Shown: piece after piece, positions 25,701 through 34,018 of the stretch
Layout: every line of letters starts with the position of its first letter
How positions within the stretch are numbered: position 1 is the first letter of the stretch
Origin: Alphaproteobacteria bacterium
GTDB lineage: Bacteria > Pseudomonadota > Alphaproteobacteria > UBA9219 > RFNS01
Reading direction: 5' to 3'
Length of the DNA: 43,907 nt
Assembly: GCA_009927055.1 (NCBI GenBank)
Contig: RFNS01000106.1
Location: 1 to 43,907, forward strand
Made by a program: the position numbers and the translations under genes
The notes under the pieces: model-generated
What the model was told of the DNA's origin: nothing
Databases searched by the model: none
The model's input: the letters and a program-made list of their open reading frames with translations, nothing else

Positions 25701-25923
25701 CCTCCAGCGGGGTGGCCACGGTTTTGGCCACTGTCTCGGCATTCGCACCCGGATAAGCGGCCCGCACATTGACCGTGGGCGGTGCCACTTCCGGGTACTG
25801 CGCGACAGGCAGCAGAAAATAAGAGACAGCGCCAACAACCAGCATAAACAACGCAATGACGCTGGCAAAAATGGGCCGCGTGACAAAATAATTGCCAATA
25901 TTATCGTGCTGATTTTTTGTCAT
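22768..25923 (-). CDS. RND multidrug efflux transporter, inner-membrane pump (AcrB/MexB type)
   Basis: A proton-driven trimeric pump exporting hydrophobic compounds through a periplasmic adaptor and outer-membrane channel. The 1051-aa length, the opening FVTRPIFASVIALFMLVVGA, RPGSNAL, two sets of six membrane helices and two large periplasmic loops are typical of the HAE-1 group. The proton-relay aspartates are in GIVVDDAIVVVENIER (about 405), and IGLAAKNAILIVEFA marks the second half with the relay Lys. The ATG overlaps the adaptor gene's stop (ATGA), so the two are translated together. The substrate cannot be told; no TetR-type regulator or outer-membrane factor adjoins. Confidence 0.94.
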   Translation of the reverse strand: MTKNQHDNIGNYFVTRPIFASVIALFMLVVGAVSYFLLPVAQYPEVAPPTVNVRAAYPGANAETVAKTVATPLEEQINGVENMLYMSSYSTSDGSMSLTVTFRTGTDLDKAQVQVQNRVAQAEPRLPEEVRRLGVSTAKSGADLMLVVHMLSPDDSFDQLYISNYALLKVKDQLTRIDGVGNVMLFGLREYSLRIWMDPDKLSGLGLTSGDVIRSLREQNIQVSSGTLGEPPVAGQNAFQLSIATQGRFEEPEQFENVVIKSGDDGRLTRLRDVARVELGARDYVTNSYLNNKPAVALAIFQRPGSNALSIAGDVKETMQEISKTFPKGIEYRIVYNPTDFIQQSIEEVLKTLAEAILLVVLVIILFLHKWRASLIPILTIPVSLVGTFAVMAAFGFSLNMLTLFAMILAIGIVVDDAIVVVENIERYLHEGFSPLEAAHKTMREVGTALIATSLALTAVFVPTAFMPGISGAFYQQFALTLSVATIISTINSLTLSPALGAILLKPHVEGGKSLMQRWGEGFATRFNTLMESTSHAYGGVVAWLVRMRSFVLIFYALCVGGVVMLATTVPTGFIPQVDQGYAITVIKLPDGAALSRTDEVVKKASDIIQATPGVNFAVGFAGFSGATFTNASNGAAIFSGFKPFSERVPHHQTAQKIIDDLQQRLSVIQDAFIITIPPPPVRGVGNAGGFKLMVQDTTAMGLKPLLQSVGGLVGAAWQTPTLTGIYTSFSAETPQVYLDIDRTKAQMLNVPLGNVFEALQDFLGSSYVNDFNMFGRIFQVRAQADQRFRVQPEDIAGLKVRNTDGHLVPLGTLVNVQYTTGPDLIQRYNMYPAIPVSGSAAPGVSSGQAITTMEKLAKDLLPEGVRTEWTELALQEKMTGNTAVIVFVLAIVFVFMVLAAQFESWALPMAILLIVPMSVLSALSGVWLRGMDNNILTQIGLVVLIGLAAKNAILIVEFARQQEEIYGRDPVGAAIEACRLRLRPILMTSLAFILGVLPLVFAHGAGAEMRQAMGTAVFFGMIGVTFFGLLMTPVFYVVLRKLVLRFQKQA

Positions 25924-27209
25924 GGCGATGATGTTTCTTCCATCGCGCCGGCAGAACCAGCCTGCGGCATCTCAGCCCCTGTGGCGTCAATGTTGGCACC
26001 AGTCGCCGTTTCTTCAGCGGCGCTGGTTGGTTCAGCCCCACGAGACGCCATGCTTTTAATCATCGGATGCGCGGGCGGCGACAACATCTGGTTTTCGGGC
26101 GAGACAACAAGCCCAGGGCGCACGCGCTGTAACCCGTTGATGACGATACGATCGCCGCTGGCAATGCCCGATTTGATGACGCGCATATCATCAATCGCGC
26201 GACCAATCTCAACAGGTTTTACCGTCACTTCGTTCTGGTCGTTCACCACATAAACAATGCGCCTGCCCTGATCCGATCCTACGGCTTCATCGGGCACAAT
26301 CATGGCCTGATACAGGCCGCTGCCCATAATGCGCACGCGCCCGAACATGCCGGGCGTTAACAGTAAATCGGCGTTCTGAAAAATGGCACGCCCCCGCATG
26401 GTGCCTGTGCCTCGATCAATATTATTATCAACAAAATTCATTTTTCCTTCGCGCAAAAAATCAACATCATCGCTCAGGGTGACAAAAACAGGGTTTTCAT
26501 GTTCGCGGCTACTGGGTCTTTCACCGGTGCCAGCCAGGCGGGTATATTTCAGATAAGTCTGCTCATCAATATCAAACACGAAATGAATAGGATCGAGCGA
26601 GACAATGCGGGTCAGCTTAGTCGACTCCGCCGTGCCGCCTGTCACCAAATTGCCTTCGGTCACAAATTTGTTACTGATACGGCCAGCGATGGGCGCCGTG
26701 ATGCGGGTATAATCGAGATTCAATCTTGCCTGATCACGCCTGGCGCGGGCGGCCGACAGCGTGGCCTTGGCTGTGTCATACTCCTGGCTTCTCAAATCAA
26801 CCGTTCTCTCGGCTGTGTTGCCTTTGGCGCGCAAATTTTTAGCACGCTCCAGTTCAGCTTCTGAAAATTTTTGTGCCGCTTCGGCGGCGGCCACATCGGC
26901 TTCGGCCTGCCTCAGTTCAGCCTGATAAGGGCGCGGATCAATCACAAACAGCAAATCGCCCTTGTTCACCATGGCCCCTTCTTTGAAGTGAACAGATTGC
27001 AAATATCCACTCACCCTGGCTCTGATCTCCACATCATCAATCGCCTCAAAACGGCCTGTAAACTCATCCCATTCCATCACCTCCGCCATCAGGGGTTGGG
27101 CCACGGTGACCTGGGGCGGGGGCGGCTGGCTGGCTGAATTCTCAGAACGACCGGCGTCATCGCACGCTGTCAGCAGAAAAAGAAGAAGAAGAATAGAAAA
27201 CGATCGCAT
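25920..27209 (-). CDS. RND efflux periplasmic adaptor (membrane fusion) lipoprotein
   Basis: Links the RND pump to an outer-membrane channel. The signal peptide ends in the lipobox LTAC (Cys about 16), so the protein is lipid-anchored in the inner membrane. Domains in order: barrel-sandwich half with VSGYLQSVHFKEGAMVNKGDLLF, a coiled-coil hairpin rich in Ala/Glu/Arg (about 95-165), lipoyl return TAPIAGRISNKFVTEGNLV, beta-barrel and membrane-proximal domain (IVINGLQRVRPG). At 429 aa it is slightly long; the extra is an Ala/Glu/Thr-rich tail. It is the first gene of the pair and begins 49 bases after wecB ends, so it may be read from the glycan operon too. Confidence 0.93.
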   Translation of the reverse strand: MRSFSILLLLFLLTACDDAGRSENSASQPPPPQVTVAQPLMAEVMEWDEFTGRFEAIDDVEIRARVSGYLQSVHFKEGAMVNKGDLLFVIDPRPYQAELRQAEADVAAAEAAQKFSEAELERAKNLRAKGNTAERTVDLRSQEYDTAKATLSAARARRDQARLNLDYTRITAPIAGRISNKFVTEGNLVTGGTAESTKLTRIVSLDPIHFVFDIDEQTYLKYTRLAGTGERPSSREHENPVFVTLSDDVDFLREGKMNFVDNNIDRGTGTMRGRAIFQNADLLLTPGMFGRVRIMGSGLYQAMIVPDEAVGSDQGRRIVYVVNDQNEVTVKPVEIGRAIDDMRVIKSGIASGDRIVINGLQRVRPGLVVSPENQMLSPPAHPMIKSMASRGAEPTSAAEETATGANIDATGAEMPQAGSAGAMEETSSP

Positions 27210-27258
27210 AAAACCTCTGCCAAGATTTAGGGCCTAGCCTTCAAAAATGCAACTTGCC

Positions 27259-28350
27259 CTATAAACCAAAAAATTCCTTCAGATGTTCGCAAACACGCCC
27301 AGCCGTTTTACCATCCCACAGGGGAATATTGGCGGGTTTTGTTTGGGCTGAAAGCACACCAGGCAAAACTTTTTGCACATCATCCAGCTTCACTAATTGA
27401 TTGGTGCCAAGCGAGACGGTCACAGGGCGCTCGGTGCTCTCGCGCAATGTTAAACATGGCACGCCCAAATAACTTGTTTCTTCCTGAATGCCGCCAGAGT
27501 CTGTGACAACACACCGCGCATTCATGACAAGGTTGATAAATTGCACATAGCCCAACGGCTCCAGCAAATGGATGTTTGAATTTTTCTCAAGCTTATCCAG
27601 CAGTTTTGTGGCCTGAAGTTTTTGCCGCGTGCGCGGGTGAACAGGGAAAACAACCTTTAATTCTTTTGCCATCCACAGTAAGGCATCCACAATTTTGCCA
27701 AGCTGCGTTTCATCATCAACGTTCACGGGGCGGTGCATGGTGGCTACCGCAAAACTTCCCTTGGCCAGCGACATGCTTTGGCACGTTGCATCCGCCTCTA
27801 TGGCGGGCAACATTTTCACCAGCGCATCAATCATAATATTTCCCACCATCCGCACATGCGGGCCACGAATATTCTCGCGCGCCAGCAACTCCATTTCAAT
27901 CGGCGATGGCGCCCAGTGAATATCGGCAATTGAATCGGTCACCAAGCGGTTAATCTCCTCTGGCATGGTACGGTCAAAGCTGCGCAACCCCGCCTCCATA
28001 TGCGCCACGGGCAGCAGGCGTTTTTTGGCGGCCAGCGCACATGAAGCGGTGGCGTTCACATCGCCCACCACCAGTGTCAAATCGGGCGATTGTTCTTCGC
28101 ACAGCGCATCATACTTCTCAATCACCTTCGCGTGCTGAAAGTTATGGCTTCCGCCGCCAACATTAAACTGCACATCGGGCACCGGCAGGCCCAACTGCTG
28201 CAAAAAAATATCAGACATATTCGCATCATAATGCTGGCCCGTGTGCACCAAAACAGGTTTAAGAAAACCAGATTGATTGAACGCATGCCACAGCGGGGCG
28301 ATTTTCATCATATTGGGGCGCGCCGCGGTGATGAGGTGGATGATTTTCAT
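27259..28350 (-). CDS. wecB: UDP-N-acetylglucosamine 2-epimerase (non-hydrolysing)
   Basis: Converts UDP-GlcNAc to UDP-ManNAc, a precursor of surface polysaccharides. Family signs: GTRPNMMKIAPL-like opening (AARPNMMKIAPL here, with Ala for Gly-Thr), HTGQHYD, VVGDVNATASCALAA, AHMEAGLRSFDRTMPEEINRLVTD, TMHRPVNVD and the donor-binding TDSGGIQEE. 363 aa is the normal length. The ATG overlaps the stop of the upstream glycosyltransferase (ATGA), placing it in the glycan operon. No wecC dehydrogenase is in the window, so ManNAc itself may be the product used. Confidence 0.93.
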   Translation of the reverse strand: MKIIHLITAARPNMMKIAPLWHAFNQSGFLKPVLVHTGQHYDANMSDIFLQQLGLPVPDVQFNVGGGSHNFQHAKVIEKYDALCEEQSPDLTLVVGDVNATASCALAAKKRLLPVAHMEAGLRSFDRTMPEEINRLVTDSIADIHWAPSPIEMELLARENIRGPHVRMVGNIMIDALVKMLPAIEADATCQSMSLAKGSFAVATMHRPVNVDDETQLGKIVDALLWMAKELKVVFPVHPRTRQKLQATKLLDKLEKNSNIHLLEPLGYVQFINLVMNARCVVTDSGGIQEETSYLGVPCLTLRESTERPVTVSLGTNQLVKLDDVQKVLPGVLSAQTKPANIPLWDGKTAGRVCEHLKEFFGL

Positions 28351-30956
28351 GGCGATGTTTTTTCTTTCTTAGAGGTTTTTTTTGTGACCGAACCTTTTGC
28401 CCGGCCGCGGGGTTGAGTTTTTTGGGTGGTGCTTTTTAATGTCTTTTTTTCTGAAATCTTTTTCTGTTTCGGTTTTTTCTGGCTCAACGTTTCATACACT
28501 GCACTCACATCGGCCGCAATTTTATCCCAGTTGCGGGTAGCCACCAGCCATTCACGCGCGGCAGCGGCATATTTTTGCCTTAACGCCGGTTTTGTAATCA
28601 TCACACGCAGCGCCTCGGCCAGGCTTTCTGCGTTATCTTTTTCGTGCACCAGGCCTGTTTTTTTGTGGGTTACAATTTCTTGTAGTGGACGCACACTCGA
28701 CACTACCACGGCCTTGCCCATTGCCATCGATTCAAACGGCTTCAAGGGGCTGACAATCTCACAAATCTCAAATCCCTTCCGCGGAAAAGCAGAGACATCG
28801 ACCAGACTGTATAAATTGGGCACTTCTTCAAACGGCTGCCGGCCCAGAGAGATGATCATATCATCTACGTTCAATTTTTTGGCTTGCGACATTAAGGCAG
28901 GCAGCACCACGCCATCGCCCACCCACAACAACCTGAAACAATCGCCCAACTCTTTTTTCAGTTGCGCGGCAGCGGTTACCAGCAAATCCAGTCCTTCATA
29001 AGCCACAAACGAGCCGATATAACCAATCACCACCTTGCCTTCGCAGCCCAGCTTTCTGGCCAGATTTTCGTTTTTAGGGCGCAGGGAAAATTGTTCAAGA
29101 TCAACCGCATTGGGGGCAATGGTCACCTTATGTTCATCAACCCCGCGCGCGACCAGATATTCCTTCAGTGCGCCAGTAATGGCCAACACATAATCGGCAT
29201 TCCTGGCGGCTTCAATTTCCAGCCGCTCGCACATTGCAAAATGTTCGGTCTGCCTATAATCGGGGTCTTTGGCACAGCGGGTGACATGCCACAGGCCGCG
29301 CATTTCATAAATGCTGGGAATTTTCAAACGCCGCGCCGCTTCCACCCCCACAACGCCACATAAATAATTTGATGCGCAATGGATCAGCGTTGCTTTTTGG
29401 GCGCCTGCTTCGGCCACCAGCGTTTTCACAGACTGTTCAAAATATTTTTGACCATCGGGGTTTTGGCGGCCCCATTCATCATCAGGGAAAAAGCGATAAC
29501 TTAATCCATCATGAATCTGCCGCGCGATAATTTTTCCTTTGTGTCCGGCATCTGCGGGGTAGCCCAATCGGGTGATCACCGAAAGCGGCCATCCGGCCTG
29601 ATGAAGTTTTTTGGCCAACCCATGCGTGCGGGTAGCATAGCCACTGGTATGAAAAGGAATGGTTTGATGCGCGTAATAGACAATGCGCGCATCGGCCGCG
29701 GCGCTTTTTGTTTTGGCCTTTGGCGTATAAACATAACCTTGTTGAAGCACGCGCTTCATGCCATTTAACCTAATCACCTCGGCCGCTGGCTGTTCGGCTT
29801 GCGGCAGTTTTTCAAGAAGATGCAGTGGTTGGGAAATATCCCCCGCTTGGCGTAGCAACTGAACAGACAGCTTGATCCCGCGCGGGTCTTGCATATCGGC
29901 CGACCACTGCCGCACAAAACCGGCGGCGGCCTTGGCGTTCATCGCTGCCATGTGGCGGGTGCCGGCCACAAACAAATTATTGCGTGCGCGCGTTAATCCT
30001 TGAAACGATCTGGCCAGTTCGTCTGAAAATTTTTCTGCTTCAGTGTCGGCATAGTTTTCTAAAAGTTTTTTCTGAAAATCGGCATAGGCCAGGTCTCGGC
30101 GAAGGGCCAGATCAAGAAGCGCTGTGCGAATTTTTTGTGGTGGCTGCTTGTCGGCCATTTTTTCTGATGCCGCGAGCAGATTTAACAAAGGCTCGATATG
30201 CTTTTTTCCAAAAAAATGCTGGGCCACGGCAGAGGCCGCCAATTGCTCTATCAGCGGTCGAGATACTTGATATATTTTTTTGCCAAACGCAATCATCTCA
30301 TCCGGCATGCGGCTGTCTAGTGCCAAGGCGCCGCCTTTGATGCCCAAAAATGTTTCAAGCGCTTCGGCTAGTTCGGTCGATGATACATGCGACAGCAGAA
30401 AAAGAACATCATGCGCGCCACACTTGCCAATCCAAAAACACTTGCCCTGAAAATCAGTTTTATAAAAATTGGTTTGAAATAAATAATTCAGCTCGTCCGT
30501 AACCCAGCCGGTGGTCATGCTGGCAGGAATTTTTTCCAAAAGCGCTTTGAATTCTGTTTCATCGCCCCTAATTCTCTCCCATTCCGAGGCGGGCAAAGCC
30601 TCTCTCACATACTGGTCAATCAGGCGGAGATGATGGCGCAGCGGATCATCAAGCCAGATGACAAACTTCAACCCCTTCCCTTCCGGCAAAATTTTTCTTA
30701 AAACCGTTTCGGCATTCTGCAACGTTTCTGGCACTTCTTCGTTTTTGCCGTACGATAACACCAGCGAACACACCTTCTGCGGCCGCAGTGTGTGAACATG
30801 ATAAACTTTGTTCTGGCCTTGTTTACTCAGCCATCCTGCCAAAGACGCCGCATGGGTGCATTCCTGTGTCAGCAGCACAATGTTGCGCCCAGCGGCGGCG
30901 GCGCCTCGCTTTGATGTTGGTGATTGTTTGGTGGTTTTTTTTGCTGCAGGAGCCAT
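28347..30956 (-). CDS. Two-domain protein: sulfotransferase-like N-terminus and GT4 glycosyltransferase
   Basis: The C-terminal part (about 430-820) is a GT-B family 4 enzyme: IPFHTSGYATRTHGLAKKL, IYEMRGLWHVTRC, APNAVDLEQF, VIGYIGSFVAYEGLDLL and the EICEIVSPLKPFESMAMGKAVV donor motif. The first roughly 400 residues are unusual. FVIWLDDPLRHHLRLIDQY resembles the acceptor helix of sulfotransferase or capsule-synthesis proteins (usually RDP, here DDP), and LAEALETFLGIKGG resembles the end of that domain; this is a weak similarity. Both ends are Lys-rich low-complexity tails (TTKQSPTSKRG, KKPKQKKISEKK). It is third of four genes in a tight operon; the acceptor sugar is unknown. Confidence 0.75.
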   Translation of the reverse strand: MAPAAKKTTKQSPTSKRGAAAAGRNIVLLTQECTHAASLAGWLSKQGQNKVYHVHTLRPQKVCSLVLSYGKNEEVPETLQNAETVLRKILPEGKGLKFVIWLDDPLRHHLRLIDQYVREALPASEWERIRGDETEFKALLEKIPASMTTGWVTDELNYLFQTNFYKTDFQGKCFWIGKCGAHDVLFLLSHVSSTELAEALETFLGIKGGALALDSRMPDEMIAFGKKIYQVSRPLIEQLAASAVAQHFFGKKHIEPLLNLLAASEKMADKQPPQKIRTALLDLALRRDLAYADFQKKLLENYADTEAEKFSDELARSFQGLTRARNNLFVAGTRHMAAMNAKAAAGFVRQWSADMQDPRGIKLSVQLLRQAGDISQPLHLLEKLPQAEQPAAEVIRLNGMKRVLQQGYVYTPKAKTKSAAADARIVYYAHQTIPFHTSGYATRTHGLAKKLHQAGWPLSVITRLGYPADAGHKGKIIARQIHDGLSYRFFPDDEWGRQNPDGQKYFEQSVKTLVAEAGAQKATLIHCASNYLCGVVGVEAARRLKIPSIYEMRGLWHVTRCAKDPDYRQTEHFAMCERLEIEAARNADYVLAITGALKEYLVARGVDEHKVTIAPNAVDLEQFSLRPKNENLARKLGCEGKVVIGYIGSFVAYEGLDLLVTAAAQLKKELGDCFRLLWVGDGVVLPALMSQAKKLNVDDMIISLGRQPFEEVPNLYSLVDVSAFPRKGFEICEIVSPLKPFESMAMGKAVVVSSVRPLQEIVTHKKTGLVHEKDNAESLAEALRVMITKPALRQKYAAAAREWLVATRNWDKIAADVSAVYETLSQKKPKQKKISEKKTLKSTTQKTQPRGRAKGSVTKKTSKKEKTSP

Positions 30957-30971
30957 GGAAAAATTCTTCTG

Positions 30972-31451
30972 TTAGAGCATCCAGTCAACGTGATGCGTCA
31001 GACGCCATTTCCAGCACAAATGTGCCAGCCGCTCAAGCAAATATTCTTCCCCCACACTCAGGGTCGTTTGCTCATGAAAAAATTCATAAGGCCAGCCGCA
31101 CGCGCGCACGCTTCTTAAGTTCGGCTGATGCGTGATGATCACTGGCAGAAAATTTTTCTTTTTTTTCTGCAAAAGTTTCAAATGTGTCACAGTTTGTTCA
31201 TGATGTTCGGCATTCAAGCCAAACATAAAAACGCCCACGCGATAGAGAAAGAGCGATTGTTCAGGCGCCAAGCAGCCCGCGGCGCACACATCAATCTGCT
31301 GCTGGGTTTCAGTCACGGCGGGGTCATAAACCTTCAGCGTCATTTCTGTAAACAGCGGGCGATCGGCCAAAATTTTTCGCGCAACCACAACCAATGGCGA
31401 TACTACCTTAGATGATTTTTTTGCCATGAGGAAAGATGGTTTATCAAGCAT
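30972..31451 (-). CDS. Unknown 159-aa protein in the glycan operon
   Basis: Not recognised. The ATG at 31451 overlaps the stop of the upstream gene by eight bases, with GGA eight bases before it; an alternative ATG at 31427 would give MAKKSSKVV. There is no signal peptide or membrane helix. The sequence mixes Leu/His/Trp-rich helices (YLLERLAHLCWKWRL) with a central VCAAGCLAPEQSLFLYRVGVFMFGLNAEHH strand-like region. The position between two glycosyltransferase genes, with overlap on one side and a 15-base gap on the other, suggests a part in the same glycan pathway. The composition matches its neighbours. Confidence 0.6.
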   Translation of the reverse strand: MLDKPSFLMAKKSSKVVSPLVVVARKILADRPLFTEMTLKVYDPAVTETQQQIDVCAAGCLAPEQSLFLYRVGVFMFGLNAEHHEQTVTHLKLLQKKKKNFLPVIITHQPNLRSVRACGWPYEFFHEQTTLSVGEEYLLERLAHLCWKWRLTHHVDWML

Positions 31452-33468
31452 TCAGCGCATCCACGATATGTGATGCCAAACGCGCAGCCCCTTGCTGCTT
31501 GATCAGATCAGCCGGCGCATAAGCGCGGCGCACTGTTTCATATCTCTCAATAATGCTGGCAAGCGACGAAAGACAATCTTTGCGGCACAATCCCGCCCAT
31601 CCCTGTTGAAGGGCAAATGTCGCGCGCGCCAGCTGGTCATCCATTCTGGCATGTTCATTAGGAACAAAAATGGTGGGCGTGCGCGTGGCCATCAGCTCAT
31701 GAAAGCTGTTGTATCCTGCGGCACTAATGGCCAGATCAAACCCGCTGAACAGCGGCCTGAACGGATAATGACGAATAACCGAAAGATCACGAGGATAACG
31801 CGCGGCCTTGGCAATCATCCATTCGGCCAACACGGGCACATAACCTGCTTTTTTTACCTGCGCCAACACAAGTTTTAAGACGGCCTGGTGATCATCAAAA
31901 TAATCGCCGCCCAGCATCAGCAGGGCATATTTTTTATTTTTATTTAATCCAAGTTTTTTGCGCACCTTGGTGCGCGACATCAACGTTTCATCAGACATGA
32001 TGGGGGATGTTTGATGCTGCACAGAAGGCGGCACAAATTTTTTGCTGGCATTTTTTGTGGGGCCGGCATCGCAACGTCCGGCCCACTCTCCGGGCTCCAG
32101 CACAGCATCACACCACGCCTGCTGGGCCAGCGGAGAAGGCTCGGTGTGCCTTTGCCACATGCCGCGACGCAGCCAAAGCAGCCTAATCTCTGGCCTTTGG
32201 GCAAGCGCCATCATCAACGCAGACGGCAGCACATTGCCATCATACAGCACAGCGCACGATTGCGTGACATCTAAAACCGCGCGAATATCGGTGGCCTGAA
32301 GCAGCTGCCCAATGTGCTCGCGCACGCCCAGATATTTCAAGGAAGGAATATGAAAAACCAAATATCCCTTGTTCGCCACAGGCTCGATCGCGGCAGAATA
32401 ATTCATAAAAATACTTCGAAATTTATTTTTGCCCGCATCCGCAATGGCCAAAAGCCGCGTAAGATGCCCCATGCCCACGCCGTTACTGGCCATCAACATC
32501 ACCGTGGGTTGAGTGTTGGGCAAACGGCCGGCGGGTTTTGCTTTCTCCACCTTCCCCGCCGAAGAAAGACCAAGCGTTTTTCTAAATTCTTTGACCGAAT
32601 GGGTGGGGTGCAGTTTTAACAAAGCGGCCGTTGTGGTGCCTTTTTTCTTTTGGCCCAGTTTGGATGGCAACAAGACACCCGGCACGGTGTTTCTCAAATC
32701 ATCTGGCACGACGCATTGAACGCCATGGCGCAGCGCGCCATAGAGCATTCGGCGCGATAAACCAATTTTTTTGGGGTAATCATACAGCACCGCATGCTGG
32801 CTGCGCCTTAGCGCCCGCTCAGGAGAAATGAGAGGGCTGTGTATCCATGCCATCTGCGCGGTGTTGATTTTTTTGGGCTGATCCGGGCAGATAAGCCGCA
32901 CGTGCCTTGAAAATTTCTGCCACGCCACCAGGCATTTTTTTTCAACAACGCTGCCCGATATGGCCAACAGTGGCCATGGTTTCTTTTGAATGGTTGTTTT
33001 GGTTTCTTTCAGCGGCCATAGAAGATTTTTCTTGGCCAGCCTGCCGCGGCCGCCCTTAATCTTCTGCAAAATCTTCCGCGTGGCCTGACAGGCAGGGTAG
33101 ATGGGGCAGGGCTGCGCAAGGCTTTCAAGTTGCCTTAAAAGCTCGGCCACATAACGCGCAAAATGTTTTTGGCTTTCAAAATCTAAAATATCAAGGGCGA
33201 TGGCCAGTTCTCGGCCATTCAGGCCTTCACACAACCGCTGCACAGGCAGCGCGTGCTGAGGCACAGGGCTGGCCAGCAAGAGAACATGGGTGCTCTCTGC
33301 AGCATCTGGATGATGGACGATTTTCTCAAATGCTGCCTTTGGAGCAAGCCAAAGGCTCACTTCTGAAAAAATGGAATGATCTAAAAGAAAAGACTCAGGA
33401 AAATCAGCGAGTTTAGTATCATCCCACGACGCAAGACACCAAACTTTGGCAGACTTGCGTCGTGGCAA
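31444..33468 (-). CDS. GT28/MurG-like glycosyltransferase with a long N-terminal extension
   Basis: The C-terminal 350 residues follow a GT-B fold of the MurG/GT28 kind: the N-lobe glycine loop NGVGMGHLTRLLAIA, a Lys-rich linker, then YALLMLGGDYFDD, and the donor-binding FDLAISAAGYNSFHELMATRTPTIFVP with DDQLARA. The first 320 residues are unrelated to MurG and unrecognised, with Lys-rich stretches (KKNLLWPLKETKTTIQKK). At 674 aa it is nearly twice MurG. There is no signal peptide, so it is cytoplasmic or peripheral. It begins the tight set of GT28-like, unknown, sulfotransferase/GT4 and wecB; six bases separate it from the small exported protein upstream. Confidence 0.75.
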   Translation of the reverse strand: MPRRKSAKVWCLASWDDTKLADFPESFLLDHSIFSEVSLWLAPKAAFEKIVHHPDAAESTHVLLLASPVPQHALPVQRLCEGLNGRELAIALDILDFESQKHFARYVAELLRQLESLAQPCPIYPACQATRKILQKIKGGRGRLAKKNLLWPLKETKTTIQKKPWPLLAISGSVVEKKCLVAWQKFSRHVRLICPDQPKKINTAQMAWIHSPLISPERALRRSQHAVLYDYPKKIGLSRRMLYGALRHGVQCVVPDDLRNTVPGVLLPSKLGQKKKGTTTAALLKLHPTHSVKEFRKTLGLSSAGKVEKAKPAGRLPNTQPTVMLMASNGVGMGHLTRLLAIADAGKNKFRSIFMNYSAAIEPVANKGYLVFHIPSLKYLGVREHIGQLLQATDIRAVLDVTQSCAVLYDGNVLPSALMMALAQRPEIRLLWLRRGMWQRHTEPSPLAQQAWCDAVLEPGEWAGRCDAGPTKNASKKFVPPSVQHQTSPIMSDETLMSRTKVRKKLGLNKNKKYALLMLGGDYFDDHQAVLKLVLAQVKKAGYVPVLAEWMIAKAARYPRDLSVIRHYPFRPLFSGFDLAISAAGYNSFHELMATRTPTIFVPNEHARMDDQLARATFALQQGWAGLCRKDCLSSLASIIERYETVRRAYAPADLIKQQGAARLASHIVDALNA

Positions 33469-33474
33469 TGGAGA

Positions 33475-33996
33475 TTAACCAGTGTAGGCGTTATTTGTCT
33501 CGTCGCCTTCTTCTCGGGCCAACTGAATGGTTCTGCCCATGGCGTCTTCAATGCGTTGTTGCACAGAGTCGGCATACTGACGGCCACCGTCCATAAAGGC
33601 TTGCGAAACAACTTCAGGGGCCACATCGGGGATGGTGGAGCCAAAGCGATCAGCAATTTCTTGCAGCGCCGCCAACAAATCTGGTCCAGCCAGATCAGTT
33701 GAGGCAACCGCGCCCGCGAAATCGGCCATGGTGGCACCGCGCGATTGAAATTGTGTTAGCAGTCTTTCCCAGACAACCGACATGTCTGTGCCGCTGTTCT
33801 TGGCAGCTGCCGTATAGGCTGAAAGAATCTCTTGCGACATCGTGCTAGAGGTTGCAGCTACATTTTTGAAGAGTGGCGAGACGCTGTCATTTTGAAGATG
33901 ACCCGTCATCATCGCGGCATCGGCAACTTTCGCACCGGTACCTGAGATCAACGCCACCGAGCTGAGTGTGGCGAGTAGTTTGAGTAGTTTATTCAT
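33475..33996 (-). CDS. Small exported protein of unknown function
   Basis: 173 aa. The N-terminus is a clear Sec signal peptide (MNKLLKLLATLSSVALISGTG, likely cut after ADA). The mature part is Ala/Ser/Thr/Asp-rich, predicted helical, acidic, with no Cys and no recognised domain. GGAG six bases before the ATG gives a good ribosome site. It lies 22 bases after the outer-membrane barrel gene and six before the GT28-like gene, so all three are probably one transcript. It could be a periplasmic or surface substrate or partner of the barrel; function not claimed. Confidence 0.7.
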   Translation of the reverse strand: MNKLLKLLATLSSVALISGTGAKVADAAMMTGHLQNDSVSPLFKNVAATSSTMSQEILSAYTAAAKNSGTDMSVVWERLLTQFQSRGATMADFAGAVASTDLAGPDLLAALQEIADRFGSTIPDVAPEVVSQAFMDGGRQYADSVQQRIEDAMGRTIQLAREEGDETNNAYTG

Positions 33997-34018
33997 GGCT
34001 TTCTCCGTTGTTTATCCC

